Source: a virus. Taken from it: DNA of 33,535 nucleotides. The notes beneath the pieces were generated by a model, which was given only the letters and a program-made list of their open reading frames with translations, did not search any database and was not told the origin of the DNA. A program made the position numbers and the translations under genes. The DNA is taken from positions 1 to 33,535 of the IMG/VR virus record IMGVR_UViG_3300042691_013543; one strand, given 5' to 3'. Of the stretch, positions 9,001 through 15,515 are shown piece after piece. Each line of letters starts with the position of its first letter. Position 1 is the first letter of the stretch.

Positions 9001-10792
9001 TGCAGACATTATTCCTGAAAAAACAATTATTAAATTTGCAATAAACCCAGAAAAAAATCAAGTAATAAAAATTGTTGCGCTTAATACAGCCCTGAACGCT
9101 GATAGTAGCAATCAATCGATTATTCAGGTAAACAATCAATCATTTATCTACAATGGATCTGCTACATTTGCACTTGATAGATTTGTAGATTTGTCTAGAA
9201 GTTCGGCAGCAACATCGATGATTGTTACATTGAACAATAAAAAACTTCAAGGCCCGGACACATACTATGTGATATATGATGGCACTAATAATGCAATACC
9301 GATCGGTGTAGATCCTCTTGCTGTCATTACCGCAGTTGATATCAAAGTTTACATTAATAATATTTTACAACCGTTCGTAACTGCATACATTTACACTGGT
9401 ACTTCTAAGATTGTAACAGTTAACCCGACTTTTTTAACTTTGCAAGATATTATTAAAGTTGAAGTTATTCTTGGTGCGCAGTATAGTATAGAAGCAAACA
9501 ATAATTTAGTTATTGATTCAACAGTAGCACTGACAGTTGGAGATAAACTTGATGTTACTTGGTTCAGTGAATATCCAACATTTAACATTGTTTCTGATTC
9601 AGCAACAGGCGGAAAGGTATTATATAGATTATCTCGGAAAGTTTTAGATGATAATTATGTATGGGTGTATGTAAACGGTGAAAGACTTATTAGAGGAATC
9701 GAGTTCTATGTTAAATCTAATCAAAATGCTGTCTACCTAACTGTGCCTACAACAACAAACGACATTGTAGAACTATTACAGTTTGGAAATCAAATTTATA
9801 AAGATCCACGTGCCTTTGAAATTTTTAAAGATATGTTAAATGTAACACATTACAGTAGATACTCTATTGGAGAAGTTACATTAGCTGTTGAGTTAAGATA
9901 TTATGATACCACAATTACTGTAAATGATGGATCGTTGGTGGATGCTCCTATACCATTAAGAAATATTTCAGGTACAGTCATTATTAATAATGAAAGAATT
10001 GAGTATCTAACAAAAACCGGAAATGTTTTAGGACAATTAAGACGAGGAAGTTTAGGAACTGGTATTGGCCAAGTATACCCTGTAGGAACAGCAGTATCTA
10101 ATGCCGGACCTTCGGATATCATTGCTTATTCAGATAATCAAGAAAAAGCTAACTTCTATAGTCCGGGAGCAAAATTATTTGTCCATGACGATAGCACAAC
10201 TTTTGAATTACCAACTACTGAGGAATTTGGCAATGGCGACAAATTCAATTTAATTGTGACAGTAAACAACGTAAAAATACCTGAAGCAGATTTTGAGTTA
10301 ATTCCAGATGTCAATGCATCTCAAGGCGGATTCATAAAGATAATTGGTAATACAGGAGCTGCGCTTCAAACAAATGATGTTATTGGTGTTACTTCTTTAA
10401 TAATAGGTCCGTTAGAATATATACCTGTTAAAGCCGATCGAGAATTTACGGTTCGCGGAGATATATCAATTGACTTTGGAATGTCTGATCAACTTGAAAT
10501 ATTTGCTGGCGGCAGACGACTACGTAAAGATTCACTCCAGGTTTTTGACGAAACTCAAGGACCATTAGGAACTACAGTATTAGATCCTGAATTTTCAGTT
10601 GATGGAATAATGCCTTATATCAGATTAACTCAACCAGTAGCAGCTGGAACTAGAATATTAATAATTAGAAAAGTTGGCAGAATATGGTATGACCGTGCCG
10701 AGACAACAGCTAGTACAGGTATTACATTACTTAATAATGATAATCCAATTGCAAAATTCATAGATCAAAAGCCAACTGAATTGCCCGAATAA
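2..10792 (+). CDS. Giant virion structural protein (baseplate/tail-fibre type), 5'-partial
   Basis: The frame is open without a stop from base 2, so the gene starts upstream of the window; the TTG at 143 is only an internal codon. At least 3596 residues are encoded here, ending in TAA at 10790-10792. Visible order: an N-terminal region with CBM5/12-like patches (about 830-960 and 1600-1730); six FG-GAP-type propeller repeats (about 2957-5020) with inserted modules; G-x-G-Y/P-rich beta repeats (about 6236-6390 and 7298-7480) flanking a block with WNKLFF, SEQETINWAFKTSF and EIKPYRTSIREY (about 6818-7120), which I associate with large structural proteins of marine T4-like phages; and about eight beta repeats with a VNG-type turn (about 7600-10700). 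The context, upstream of fibre genes, suggests a baseplate wedge or fibre-anchoring/adhesin role, possibly filling the T4 gp7/gp10 position. That role is inference. No signal peptide or membrane segment would be expected, and none is seen in the part visible. Confidence 0.9.
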   Translation, partial: APYTSNNLILWEDLSNGIIRQGPRAGTSYRYQRPSLITHIPVDADGKLLSPLDSNLAQNFSLINNQGDFKLGDQGPVENTWYISSEFPFAQVIALCLLRPLDFIGQSFDRSKIKTNKLGQTVHTDTDLFIKVEDLLASSAGGSSTSGLVSYVVDYIKSQNLSTDILTKQLESIDVALTYRMSGFVDQTQQKFILDSKNPKSTSSSIFIPAENQEIFFNVSAPIETIVYSGVIIEKTARGFKIRGYDSLEPFFYYYDPVTSQTDGLISVGGISEEFVTWSANQFYGNGIIAQYKNEFYRSLSSHTSTDVFSLTFWKKLPSLPNKNAVEALSRRTFNTNSVSKLNYGTILPTIQLVVDFIFGYEKYLLSKGFTFDRYDSDNKVTQNWTTGAKEFMYWTSHNWALGSLITLSPAGEKLEISFNIGVPDNILDSFYDYQIYRGDGTPLTPNFLNIKRDYQTVSIETTNTNDGIYFFKGFLVLKEHVAIFSDRTVFNDVVYDKTTGYRQERIKSRGFRTVDWDGDYTSPGFLYDNVNIQPWQPYVDYKLGDIVAYKAYSWASQTNQQGVEYFDNSKWSVLDSSPSKALVPNFDYRINQFSDYYDLDSDGLESSQRDLGRHSVGYQTREYLQGLAEDNVTQFQLYQGFIRDKGTINAAVKVFDKLSKTTEDSIVLNEEWAFNVGTFGGVDQLKEIEFMLDKNDLEINPQPILFVNTEPSTDLTDQYLRIPPSKFTKSAIPFDINMLPKIDFEELQTAGYVKLDQVEYILKDRDSILNINIDEIKENDHFWITFDGYLWTVLRLNKKPLLAILNATKTISSVEIFFNRLHNLSVGDIIGIQNIPNLTGFFKITQVTEKTIFVTVNASAPDPEVDQSTTIGIYGFTDARISNKETLSSSAVASLATGSKLWVDDVGNTGWQVLEKNKIFDYNQIDNYGTSNPLGAGTAVLHADVLKQTIMSMPQSSLVTTYLEGESLQIKQIIVPETDLLPLIGDSFGSSLSTSADNTWLVIGIPKMSQAVSYFMGDFDKTASYNKDDIVLQHGKLWKALENIRPDGSSNAGIDLGSKDWEPATSHTLGDSFARGIGPSNQGMVSVYKWTNNNWQLFKNILSPRPAEGENFGSKTTVGFDGIEYWMAVSAPGALNNRGRVYLYKFNGTEWVHHENSNYQGIYESGARYHAGSIVWWDDRLWQAQVDINEDSASDSTIAIESTDIGVAAEWKQIDSVSTQSSLPTNIALVDDGSTLGLGLLSPTQQAELTKQGDQFGSSIVMSKDGSILVVGAPDSDGAYYENYKGEWSRYQEYNVGDVIKFIENDISTGYYKLIDPRNWTDNTSYDSSLIYRSVNQRPTNGDPWVSVGDSIFASTGKVYVYQRDSTQVYQLKQTFTAQSLDAINDTGFIEQLFVGDKFGYAVDIDDSGKNIVVSSPMADINLQNQGSVYYFNTVSLTTPDWRLKQKLESFEEYNNMLFGSSVSISGGGERIVVGAKNAPYKRYANFADGTTFDSSTTSFLEVSGYAGQVYSFERVGSQYLLSEKLQAELQAQESFGASVDSSSNTIVVGSPTYQTTVPKIVNEIVIGNRYKIISTGTTSNPTDFTLFGAVNNNVDTSFVATANGITAAGNFILGKTYTINTTGSTSFVLAGAQDNEPGTVFVASSIGTGTGTAVQGTGTASTVNLIGIVRTFSKLPGKNSLTIIAQQQQLIDYSKIKNISLIDNIKNVKLADVDVVDHAKLKILGIAEQELKFKTPYDPAIYTTGTDSQIVSPDSSWFEANVGKLWWNLSTAKWLTYEQGEFAYRVGNWNQLAPGASIDVYEWVESILLPSEWSALADTIDGLSNGISGQPLYPNNDVYSVKEIYNPITQQLTETKYYYWVRSSSVVPENIPGRNISAAAVAALISNPSSIGVPVIAIVDSDKLLAYNFNGYLPSGSGLLNIELFVNETTTNPIHREYILLSEGVADSLPNDVLETKWIDSLVGFDQAGNPVPDSKLSEREKYGLSFRPRQSMFKNKTKILKIVVDNINTILLQSPFADTLSFRNLNLTDSLPSEKLNEYDYEVDNLTDLAQYPITRVRQAVLTANIINGEIDSIDIEDGGFGYKNAPYITIDGSGVGAQASVTLDSQGRVTSVNIITRGRRYDNALVKIRNYSVLVKSDSSINGFWAIYSWDQQRKVFYRRKSQGYNTPSYWYYVDWWSTGYTENSRIIYEIASIYLEPTLTTAIGDLIKINEYGNGGWAVLEKVTAGTGTILGDYILVGRNNGTIALKDSLYNTSTASIGYDNVGFYDIDLYDLYPTAELRNILSAVKNDLFIDNLRVEWNKLFFTSIHYTFSEQETINWAFKTSFINAMHNVGSLEQKVNYKNDNLPAFQSYLEEIKPYRTSIREYTSRYNFIEPSNTTAIDFDLPPAYSTRDGKILPVGQGYNLFDQYPWKFWADNQGFSITKIEVSESGANYSAPPTVLIEGNGIGAKAKAYIASGKVSGIVVTEPGSGYTLTPKVTLVGGNGSSLEIAKAVAILGDSKARMFNLLLKFDRISKDGIFQNFTHEQTFTATSATASFDLEYAPTRDKSKIQIYKNSQLVLNSEYSLHFYRSTVDSYSLLKGRLILTTPSVVGDIINIVYDKNEELLDGVNRVQKYYYPTSGMIGNDLGQLMTGIDFGGVQVQGTTFEITGGWDALPWFTDSWDSIDATSDYYVVIDGSSSLFDIELPYVPSVGQRISIYLKRDGKTDRLDDPYYDLYDGSTTQANGLTVRPTTSIMPSFTGDGSTFAVPMRQYIILQGGDTLIFRPFTSDGSIVINDPNLVDTNLIGGNFESNTTNVKTAPNTIDGIYSIARGKTPEEIVIDGDTFISPEQTPATEENVPGQVLDSLSIKVFQTTISGAAPMQNTVIPGDGTTRRFPIGLTVIEETSVLVYVDKLKYRYYGVNDDSTLDYYIDFVSNEIVFYSAPTLGAVVEIIAIGRGGASLIDYQEFIADGDTSLFLTQADYNLTQSVFVTVNGRQVDTGFTNSTVVSEETGADIIPEKTIIKFAINPEKNQVIKIVALNTALNADSSNQSIIQVNNQSFIYNGSATFALDRFVDLSRSSAATSMIVTLNNKKLQGPDTYYVIYDGTNNAIPIGVDPLAVITAVDIKVYINNILQPFVTAYIYTGTSKIVTVNPTFLTLQDIIKVEVILGAQYSIEANNNLVIDSTVALTVGDKLDVTWFSEYPTFNIVSDSATGGKVLYRLSRKVLDDNYVWVYVNGERLIRGIEFYVKSNQNAVYLTVPTTTNDIVELLQFGNQIYKDPRAFEIFKDMLNVTHYSRYSIGEVTLAVELRYYDTTITVNDGSLVDAPIPLRNISGTVIINNERIEYLTKTGNVLGQLRRGSLGTGIGQVYPVGTAVSNAGPSDIIAYSDNQEKANFYSPGAKLFVHDDSTTFELPTTEEFGNGDKFNLIVTVNNVKIPEADFELIPDVNASQGGFIKIIGNTGAALQTNDVIGVTSLIIGPLEYIPVKADREFTVRGDISIDFGMSDQLEIFAGGRRLRKDSLQVFDETQGPLGTTVLDPEFSVDGIMPYIRLTQPVAAGTRILIIRKVGRIWYDRAETTASTGITLLNNDNPIAKFIDQKPTELPE
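3027..3225 (+). other. CBM5/12-like module inserted in propeller blade 1
   Basis: Between the LVIGIP strand and the later GMVSVYKW strand sits a segment with the pattern Y-x3-D-I-V-x5-LWKA and a closing DWEPA. This resembles the aromatic-rich Y..GD.V...G..W.A core of chitin/carbohydrate-binding modules of the CBM5/12 type. Similar segments occur at about 830-960 (NGIIAQYKNEFYRSL), 1600-1730 (YKLGDIVAYKAYSWAS), 3480-3650 (HAGSIVWWDDRLWQAQ) and 3870-3990 (YNVGDVIKF). Carbohydrate binding is inferred from the pattern only. Confidence 0.5.
4674..4990 (+). repeat. Two Y-x-I...GA-x-N beta modules inserted in the last propeller blade
   Basis: Two units follow each other: IGNRYKIISTGTTS..FTLFGAVNN..TSFVAT, then LGKTYTINTTGSTS.FVLAGAQDN..TVFVAS, ending in a GTGTGTA-like tract. 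They lie between IVVGSP and GIVRTFS, which would otherwise be adjacent strands of one blade. Such YxI..TDFT..GA..N..GT.F.ATG units are familiar in phage structural proteins. Function unknown. Confidence 0.6.
7600..10700 (+). repeat. About eight C-terminal VNG-type beta repeats of the giant protein
   Basis: Divergent units of roughly 65-100 residues recur with the plan 'phi-V-x-V-N-x-x-x-L ... Y ... I-x-phi ... GD-x-I-x-V'. Turn signatures include IYKNSQLVLNSEY, VYVDKLKYRYYG, VTVNGRQVD, VTLNNKKLQG, VYINNILQP, VYVNGERLIRGIEFY, VTVNNVKIPEADFEL and FAGGRRLRKD. A separate element at about 9950-10110 (INNERIEYL...GQLRRGSLGT) interrupts the series. This looks like an elongated beta-rich stalk or receptor-contact region. 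That reading is inference. Confidence 0.6.
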
Positions 10793-10795
10793 ATA
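10788..10795 (+). promoter_or_regulatory. T4-like late promoter box (AATAAATA)
   Basis: AATAAATA matches the T4 late consensus TATAAATA at 7 of 8 positions and overlaps the stop codon of the giant gene. It lies 25 bases before the ATG at 10821, like the 18-26 base spacing of the three other boxes in this window. Late transcripts would start near 10801, just downstream of an ATG at 10800. Confidence 0.45.
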
Positions 10796-10820
10796 GTATA
10801 TGGAGAAAAAAGAGCTCAAA

Positions 10821-11468
10821 ATGGAACAAAAACAGAATCAAACTAACGACAAACCAGAACAAAAACCCCACGAGAACGGTGGATTTCATTTTGAAGGACA
10901 TATTAAAATATTTGATCCTACAACTAAAGAAGTTTTTGTTGATAAACGAAACGCCATTCACTATGAAAACATGAGTGTTGCAATGGTAAACAGCTTGTCC
11001 AATCAAGGCCAAGGAACAATTTATCAAATGGCTTTTGGTACGGGTGGCACTATAGTTGACCCGACAGGACTTATTTCTTATCTTACTCCTAACACCGTGG
11101 GAGTCAATTCTAGTCTTTACAATCAAACATATCAAAAAATTGTTGATCAGAATTCTGCACAAAATACTGATCCTGTAAGAAACAAAATGGAAATTAGGCA
11201 TGTCAGCGGCGCAACCTACAGTGATATTATTGTTAGTTGTTTATTAGATTACGGTGAGCCAGACGGTCAAGATGCATTTGATAACAGTCAGGACATGAAT
11301 GGTAGTTTTGTATTTGATGAGCTTGGGCTTAAAAGTTACAACCCGGACGGTGATGGTAAATTATTGACACACGTTATTTTTCACCCTGTACAGAAATCTT
11401 TAAACAGATTACTACAGATTGATTATACAATCCGTATCCAGAGCTTAACTGGTTTTAATGAGGTATAA
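10821..11468 (+). CDS. Conserved virion-type protein of unknown function
   Basis: 215 residues from the ATG at 10821. An in-frame ATG at 10800 would add seven residues, but it has no ribosome site and sits at the expected start of transcripts from the box at 10788. The A/G-rich run at 10802-10814 (GGAG, AGAG) suits the later ATG. The N-terminus is hydrophilic and Gln/Glu/Lys-rich (about 20 residues). A compact body follows with HFEGHIKIFD, VDKRNAIHYENMS, IYQMAFGTGG, DELGLKSY and LLQIDYTIRI. I recall the 'IHYENMS...MAFG.GG' type from structural gene clusters of marine T4-like phages, but I assign no T4 homologue. It lies between the giant protein and the fibre genes, two bases from the next ATG, so a baseplate or fibre-connector role is plausible but inferred. 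Confidence 0.85.
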   Translation: MEQKQNQTNDKPEQKPHENGGFHFEGHIKIFDPTTKEVFVDKRNAIHYENMSVAMVNSLSNQGQGTIYQMAFGTGGTIVDPTGLISYLTPNTVGVNSSLYNQTYQKIVDQNSAQNTDPVRNKMEIRHVSGATYSDIIVSCLLDYGEPDGQDAFDNSQDMNGSFVFDELGLKSYNPDGDGKLLTHVIFHPVQKSLNRLLQIDYTIRIQSLTGFNEV

Positions 11469-11470
11469 TC

Positions 11471-13561
11471 ATGCCATATAACGTAAATTTTACAGATAAA
11501 ACAACAACACCAATTACAGTATATGATAATGTTACTGACGAAAGCACTGACTTAAAATTTCCTGGACGTAACGTTACCGGGTATGGTCAAATTATCGCTG
11601 AAAATTTCCTACACCTTTTAGAAAATTTTGCCGGAGCAAACAAGCCACCAAACTCAGTAGAAGGCCAGTTATGGTATGATACTACCAACGGTACACTAAT
11701 GATCAATGACGGTACCGGCGACAACGGGTGGAAAGCAGCCGGTAATATTCAAAAGTCGCCAACTGCTCCTAATATATCTGAAGATAAAGTTGGTGAAATC
11801 TGGGTTGACACAATTAAACAACAATTATATGTTTGGTCCGGAAAGACTTGGGTACTAGTAGGTCCGCAATTTAGTACTGAAAATGGTCTAAGGACCGGAA
11901 CAGTAGTTGAAACAATTAATGACACCGACGGTATTCCTCGTAACGTTATTAAATTTTTATCAGACGAGATTCCTGTAGCAATTATTAGTAAAGATACATT
12001 CATACCTAAAATTAATATAAATGGATTTACTATTATTAAGACTGGTATGAATATCAATTCAACCGGGATTGGAAATTCTTTAGCAATAGCAAAACTATAC
12101 GGAACGGCTCAAAGTTCCGATGCATTAACTATTGCTGGAATTGAAATTGCATCGTCTAAGTTTTTAAGATCTGATGTAGTTAATACTACAGAATACGGTT
12201 TAAATATTAGAAATAATTCTGGTATAGCGTTGGGTGTTGATGGCACATTTAGATTAACCACATCCATAACTTCTTCCTCAATATATAATGCAACTCCTGG
12301 CAGCAGTATAGATCTACAAGTTAATGCAGAAGGAAGTGCTAGTACTACTTTAAGAGTTATTGGTAATAAAGTTGGTATTAACGTGTTGTCACCTCAAGTG
12401 GCACTAGACATTGATGGTAACATTGCTGTAACTGGTAATATCAGAATTTCAGGAACTGATCAAACTACCAGTTTTACCACCGGTAGTTTTGCTACACAAG
12501 GTGGCGTAGCAATTGCAAAAAATTTATTAGTTGGTACAAATTTAGAAGCTGGCGGAACAACAACTTTACGTTCAGTTGTGCCTAAATCAACAACATTGTA
12601 TGATTTAGGAGCATCGACTCTTAAGTGGAATAACATATATGCTGAAACAATTAATGCAGGTTATTTAAAAGGTGTTCTTGACGGAGACGTTGCAGGAAAT
12701 GCTAGAACTGCTACTAACTTAAGAGAAAAAACAACTTTTCAGTTGACCGGGCAAGTTGAATCAAACGTTATCCAGTTTGATGGTTCGTTCGAAGGTCGCA
12801 CAAAAATATTTGATACTAGGTTAACTGCAAACATTATTGATTCACAAATCGAACCAACACCAAATACTTCAACACCCGACGATCAAGTTTTAGTTTATCG
12901 ACCAGGCACTGGATTATTAAAAGAATCTCGTGATGTATTTGTTGCAGACCTAGGCGTTCCTATCGGAGCAATAATGCCTTTTGCTGGATTGAATGTACCG
13001 TCTGGATACTTGTTGTGTGACGGTAGCGAGCAAGAAAAAGTAAAATACCAAGATCTGTTTGACGTAATTGGAAATAGTTACGGAGTTCCGTCTCGGGGTG
13101 TTAATACATTTAAAATTCCAGACCTACGAGGAAGATTTCCGTTAGGACGCGACAGCATGGATAATGGTACTGAAGTACCAAATGCCGGCGGCGGCGGTGG
13201 ATTTGTAGATGCTGGAGGCGGAGGAATTGGTAGAATTCCAGGAACTGATGGAACTACATTAGGCGGTAGTGCTGGTGCTGCAACTAACTCTTTAGAAGTT
13301 AGAAACTTGCCGCAACACGAACACAGCCTAACACCGATTGATCAGCCAACCAAACAATACACAGTTGTTAGATTAGATAGCACAACCGTTCCAGGCACTA
13401 GCCCCGGAACTGGGCCTGGACCTACTTCTGTTGGACAAGCTCAATATTTAAACACAACAGGCGGAATTAAAACTACAGCAACGTTGGGTTCGGAATTTAG
13501 TATTTTAAATCCATATCTAACAATTAATTATATCATTAGATCAGGCCCTCCGGCTTTCTAA
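11471..13561 (+). CDS. Tail fibre protein with T4 gp12-like collar domain
   Basis: 696 residues; GAGG at about 11460 precedes the ATG by eight bases. The N-terminal domain (residues 1-135: GRNVTGYGQIIAENFLHLLE, GQLWYDT, GEIWVDT, WVLVGP) is shared with the next three genes. The middle is a repetitive beta region with chaperone- or trimer-type phrases (LGASTLKWNNIYAETI; GNARTATNL). The C-terminus is a phage tail collar domain from about residue 495: IGAIMPFAG, PSGYLLCDG, FKIPDLRGRFPLGRD. A glycine-rich stretch follows, then LPQHEHSL with an H616-x-H618 pair like the metal-binding HxH of T4 gp12 trimers. By family it should form a trimeric, receptor-binding short-fibre-like tip. The cell-surface target is unknown. 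Its N-terminal domain probably docks all four paralogues to the same virion site (inference). Confidence 0.9.
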   Translation: MPYNVNFTDKTTTPITVYDNVTDESTDLKFPGRNVTGYGQIIAENFLHLLENFAGANKPPNSVEGQLWYDTTNGTLMINDGTGDNGWKAAGNIQKSPTAPNISEDKVGEIWVDTIKQQLYVWSGKTWVLVGPQFSTENGLRTGTVVETINDTDGIPRNVIKFLSDEIPVAIISKDTFIPKININGFTIIKTGMNINSTGIGNSLAIAKLYGTAQSSDALTIAGIEIASSKFLRSDVVNTTEYGLNIRNNSGIALGVDGTFRLTTSITSSSIYNATPGSSIDLQVNAEGSASTTLRVIGNKVGINVLSPQVALDIDGNIAVTGNIRISGTDQTTSFTTGSFATQGGVAIAKNLLVGTNLEAGGTTTLRSVVPKSTTLYDLGASTLKWNNIYAETINAGYLKGVLDGDVAGNARTATNLREKTTFQLTGQVESNVIQFDGSFEGRTKIFDTRLTANIIDSQIEPTPNTSTPDDQVLVYRPGTGLLKESRDVFVADLGVPIGAIMPFAGLNVPSGYLLCDGSEQEKVKYQDLFDVIGNSYGVPSRGVNTFKIPDLRGRFPLGRDSMDNGTEVPNAGGGGGFVDAGGGGIGRIPGTDGTTLGGSAGAATNSLEVRNLPQHEHSLTPIDQPTKQYTVVRLDSTTVPGTSPGTGPGPTSVGQAQYLNTTGGIKTTATLGSEFSILNPYLTINYIIRSGPPAF

Positions 13562-13575
13562 TAACGGAATAAACT

Positions 13576-15489
13576 ATGTCTTATACTATAAACAAAACAG
13601 ATGGAAGTATACTAGCAACAGTGGCAGACGGACAGCTTGACCAGCTTTCGTCCGACCTGACACTTGTTGGTAAAAATTACAGTGGATTTGGTGAATCACT
13701 AAACGAAAATTTTGTTAAATTATTAGAAAATTTTTCCAGCACCTCTGCTCCAGCTCGTCCAACTAAAGGCCAAATATGGTTTGACTCTTCAGAGTCAAAA
13801 CTTAAAGTATATAATGGATTGGGATTTGTTCCAGTTAGTTCAGCAACAATTGCCAATTTACAACCTACAACATTAGGTGTTGGCGACTTATGGTTTGACA
13901 ATGTTAACAAGCAATTGTTTTTCTATGATGGCACAAATACAATTTTATTAGGACCGTCATACACTGCTGGCCAAGGGCGCAGTGGATTAGTTGTTTCAAA
14001 TATTTTAGATTCTTTGAATCAAAATCGAGTTATTACTTCATTGTATGACAATGGAACATTATTGGGAATTTTTTCAAAAGATGCATTTACTCCAAAGGGA
14101 GCAATTGGCGGATTTAGTGGAAGTATTATACCTGGTTTTAATGCTGGTACAATTAGCGGATTTAAATTTAATGTAACTTCGACAAATGCTGATGCATTAG
14201 GTAATCAGCCAGCTGCTTCTTATCTAAGACGTGACACTGATAACATCATGAACGGTCAACTAGCAATTACATCAAATAGTGGAATTGCTATTGGAGATGC
14301 GCAGCAGGCACAAATTTACGTAGACAGCGGAGATATTACGTTTTTAAATGATTCAGAAAATAAAAATATCTCCATCAAAGTCAAACGTGGTGCCGCAGTT
14401 GATTCGGCGATTGTTATTAATTCAGTTAGCCAGTCGCTGGGGTTATATCCAACTAATCTTACAAGCGAAATACTTATTGGCGGAAATTTAACGGTAGTAG
14501 GAAATATAACAATACAAGGTGACACTACCACTGTTAATACATCAAATCTTTCAATTGAAGATAAAAATATAGAGTTAGCATCTGGTGCAACAACAAATGC
14601 CGATGCTGACGGCGGTGGTATCACATTAAAGGGGTTAACCAACCATACAATTGTTTGGAAAAATAACGGTGTGTCGTTGCCACAATTAGGAACAGCATGG
14701 AATGTTAATGACCACATTAACTTAGTAGGATCTAAATATTTTGCAATCAACGGTGTTGAAGTTATTTCGTCTACAGCACTAGGATCGAATATTACTAGTA
14801 TTCCAGGTGTAACTTCTTTCGGTACACAGTCTAAGTTAGTGGTTGGCCCGGTATTACCAGATGACAACAACCTTGGCGGCCCTCCGTTGACACCTTCAGG
14901 CAACAGTCCAACCCCGTATATGCGTCTTGATAGAAATCGTATTTCTACACTTGATTCAAACAGAGACATTGAGATTGCTCCTAACGGTCTTGGAAATATT
15001 GCATTAAAACAAGTTACCGGTGATCGATATATTGATCAAATTGAAGTGGGTAGACCAAGAATTACTGGCATGGGCGATCCATTAGCACTGCAAGATGCTG
15101 CAACAAAGAACTATGTAGACTCAACAATTGGTCGTAGAAATATTGTATTCAGCATGGACACTTCAGATGCAATTTCGGATTTTGGTATTGCATCATGGTT
15201 GACTCAAGTGGCACCTCCTACTGAATACGAAGAAGGCACAGTTGCACGAATACTATGTACATCATTATCAAATAGTGCATCTACAGTTAATTTGAACACA
15301 TATCTTGGAACTAGCACAACAGAATTTATAACCCCACTTACTCCTGGGTCTGCAACTCCTGGCGGCACATCATTTGGAGTTAACAATGTTAGCTTTACTC
15401 CGGTAACCGTACCGCCACCAACATTCTCAGTATTTAGAACCGTCAAGGTTTTCCAACTGCAAACCGGAATATGGCGGGTTCCATCATGA
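13576..15489 (+). CDS. Tail fibre paralogue with DAATKxYVD motif
   Basis: 637 residues, with GGA at 13566 seven bases before ATG. Residues 1-130 repeat the shared fibre domain (GKNYSGFGESLNENFVKLLE, GQIWFDS, GDLWFDN, ILLGPS). The middle has the phrase GGNLTVVGNITIQGDTTTVN followed by IEDKNIELASG, a fibre-stalk pattern also seen in the next gene (VVAGNFTVQGSVTTIN). Near residue 500 is GMGDPLALQDAATKNYVDST, the DAATKxYVD motif common in phage tail fibres. The C-terminal ~120 residues (NIVFSMDTSD to IWRVPS) are beta- and proline-rich and unlike those of the other three paralogues, so they probably set specificity. It lacks a collar domain. A role as a fibre or fibre-associated structural protein is well supported; its exact place on the virion is not. 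Confidence 0.88.
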   Translation: MSYTINKTDGSILATVADGQLDQLSSDLTLVGKNYSGFGESLNENFVKLLENFSSTSAPARPTKGQIWFDSSESKLKVYNGLGFVPVSSATIANLQPTTLGVGDLWFDNVNKQLFFYDGTNTILLGPSYTAGQGRSGLVVSNILDSLNQNRVITSLYDNGTLLGIFSKDAFTPKGAIGGFSGSIIPGFNAGTISGFKFNVTSTNADALGNQPAASYLRRDTDNIMNGQLAITSNSGIAIGDAQQAQIYVDSGDITFLNDSENKNISIKVKRGAAVDSAIVINSVSQSLGLYPTNLTSEILIGGNLTVVGNITIQGDTTTVNTSNLSIEDKNIELASGATTNADADGGGITLKGLTNHTIVWKNNGVSLPQLGTAWNVNDHINLVGSKYFAINGVEVISSTALGSNITSIPGVTSFGTQSKLVVGPVLPDDNNLGGPPLTPSGNSPTPYMRLDRNRISTLDSNRDIEIAPNGLGNIALKQVTGDRYIDQIEVGRPRITGMGDPLALQDAATKNYVDSTIGRRNIVFSMDTSDAISDFGIASWLTQVAPPTEYEEGTVARILCTSLSNSASTVNLNTYLGTSTTEFITPLTPGSATPGGTSFGVNNVSFTPVTVPPPTFSVFRTVKVFQLQTGIWRVPS

Positions 15490-15515
15490 TGCACAATATT
15501 TTAGGGGCGATTTAA

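Noticed and set aside
10800-10820. Earlier ATG of the 215-aa virion-type protein
   Set aside because: No ribosome site, and it would sit at or before the predicted late transcript start. The ATG at 10821 has A/G-rich leader sequence and the same box-to-start distance as the other late genes. The earlier start remains possible on read-through transcripts.
10758-11201. 147-codon open frame on the - strand
   Set aside because: Antisense to the end of the giant gene and to the conserved 215-aa gene; hydrophobic low-complexity translation that mirrors the + strand codons.
14316-14969. 217-codon open frame on the - strand
   Set aside because: It lies wholly inside the second fibre gene, whose protein is clearly conserved with its paralogues. 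The antisense frame is rich in Pro/Ser/Val without domain structure and has no ribosome site.
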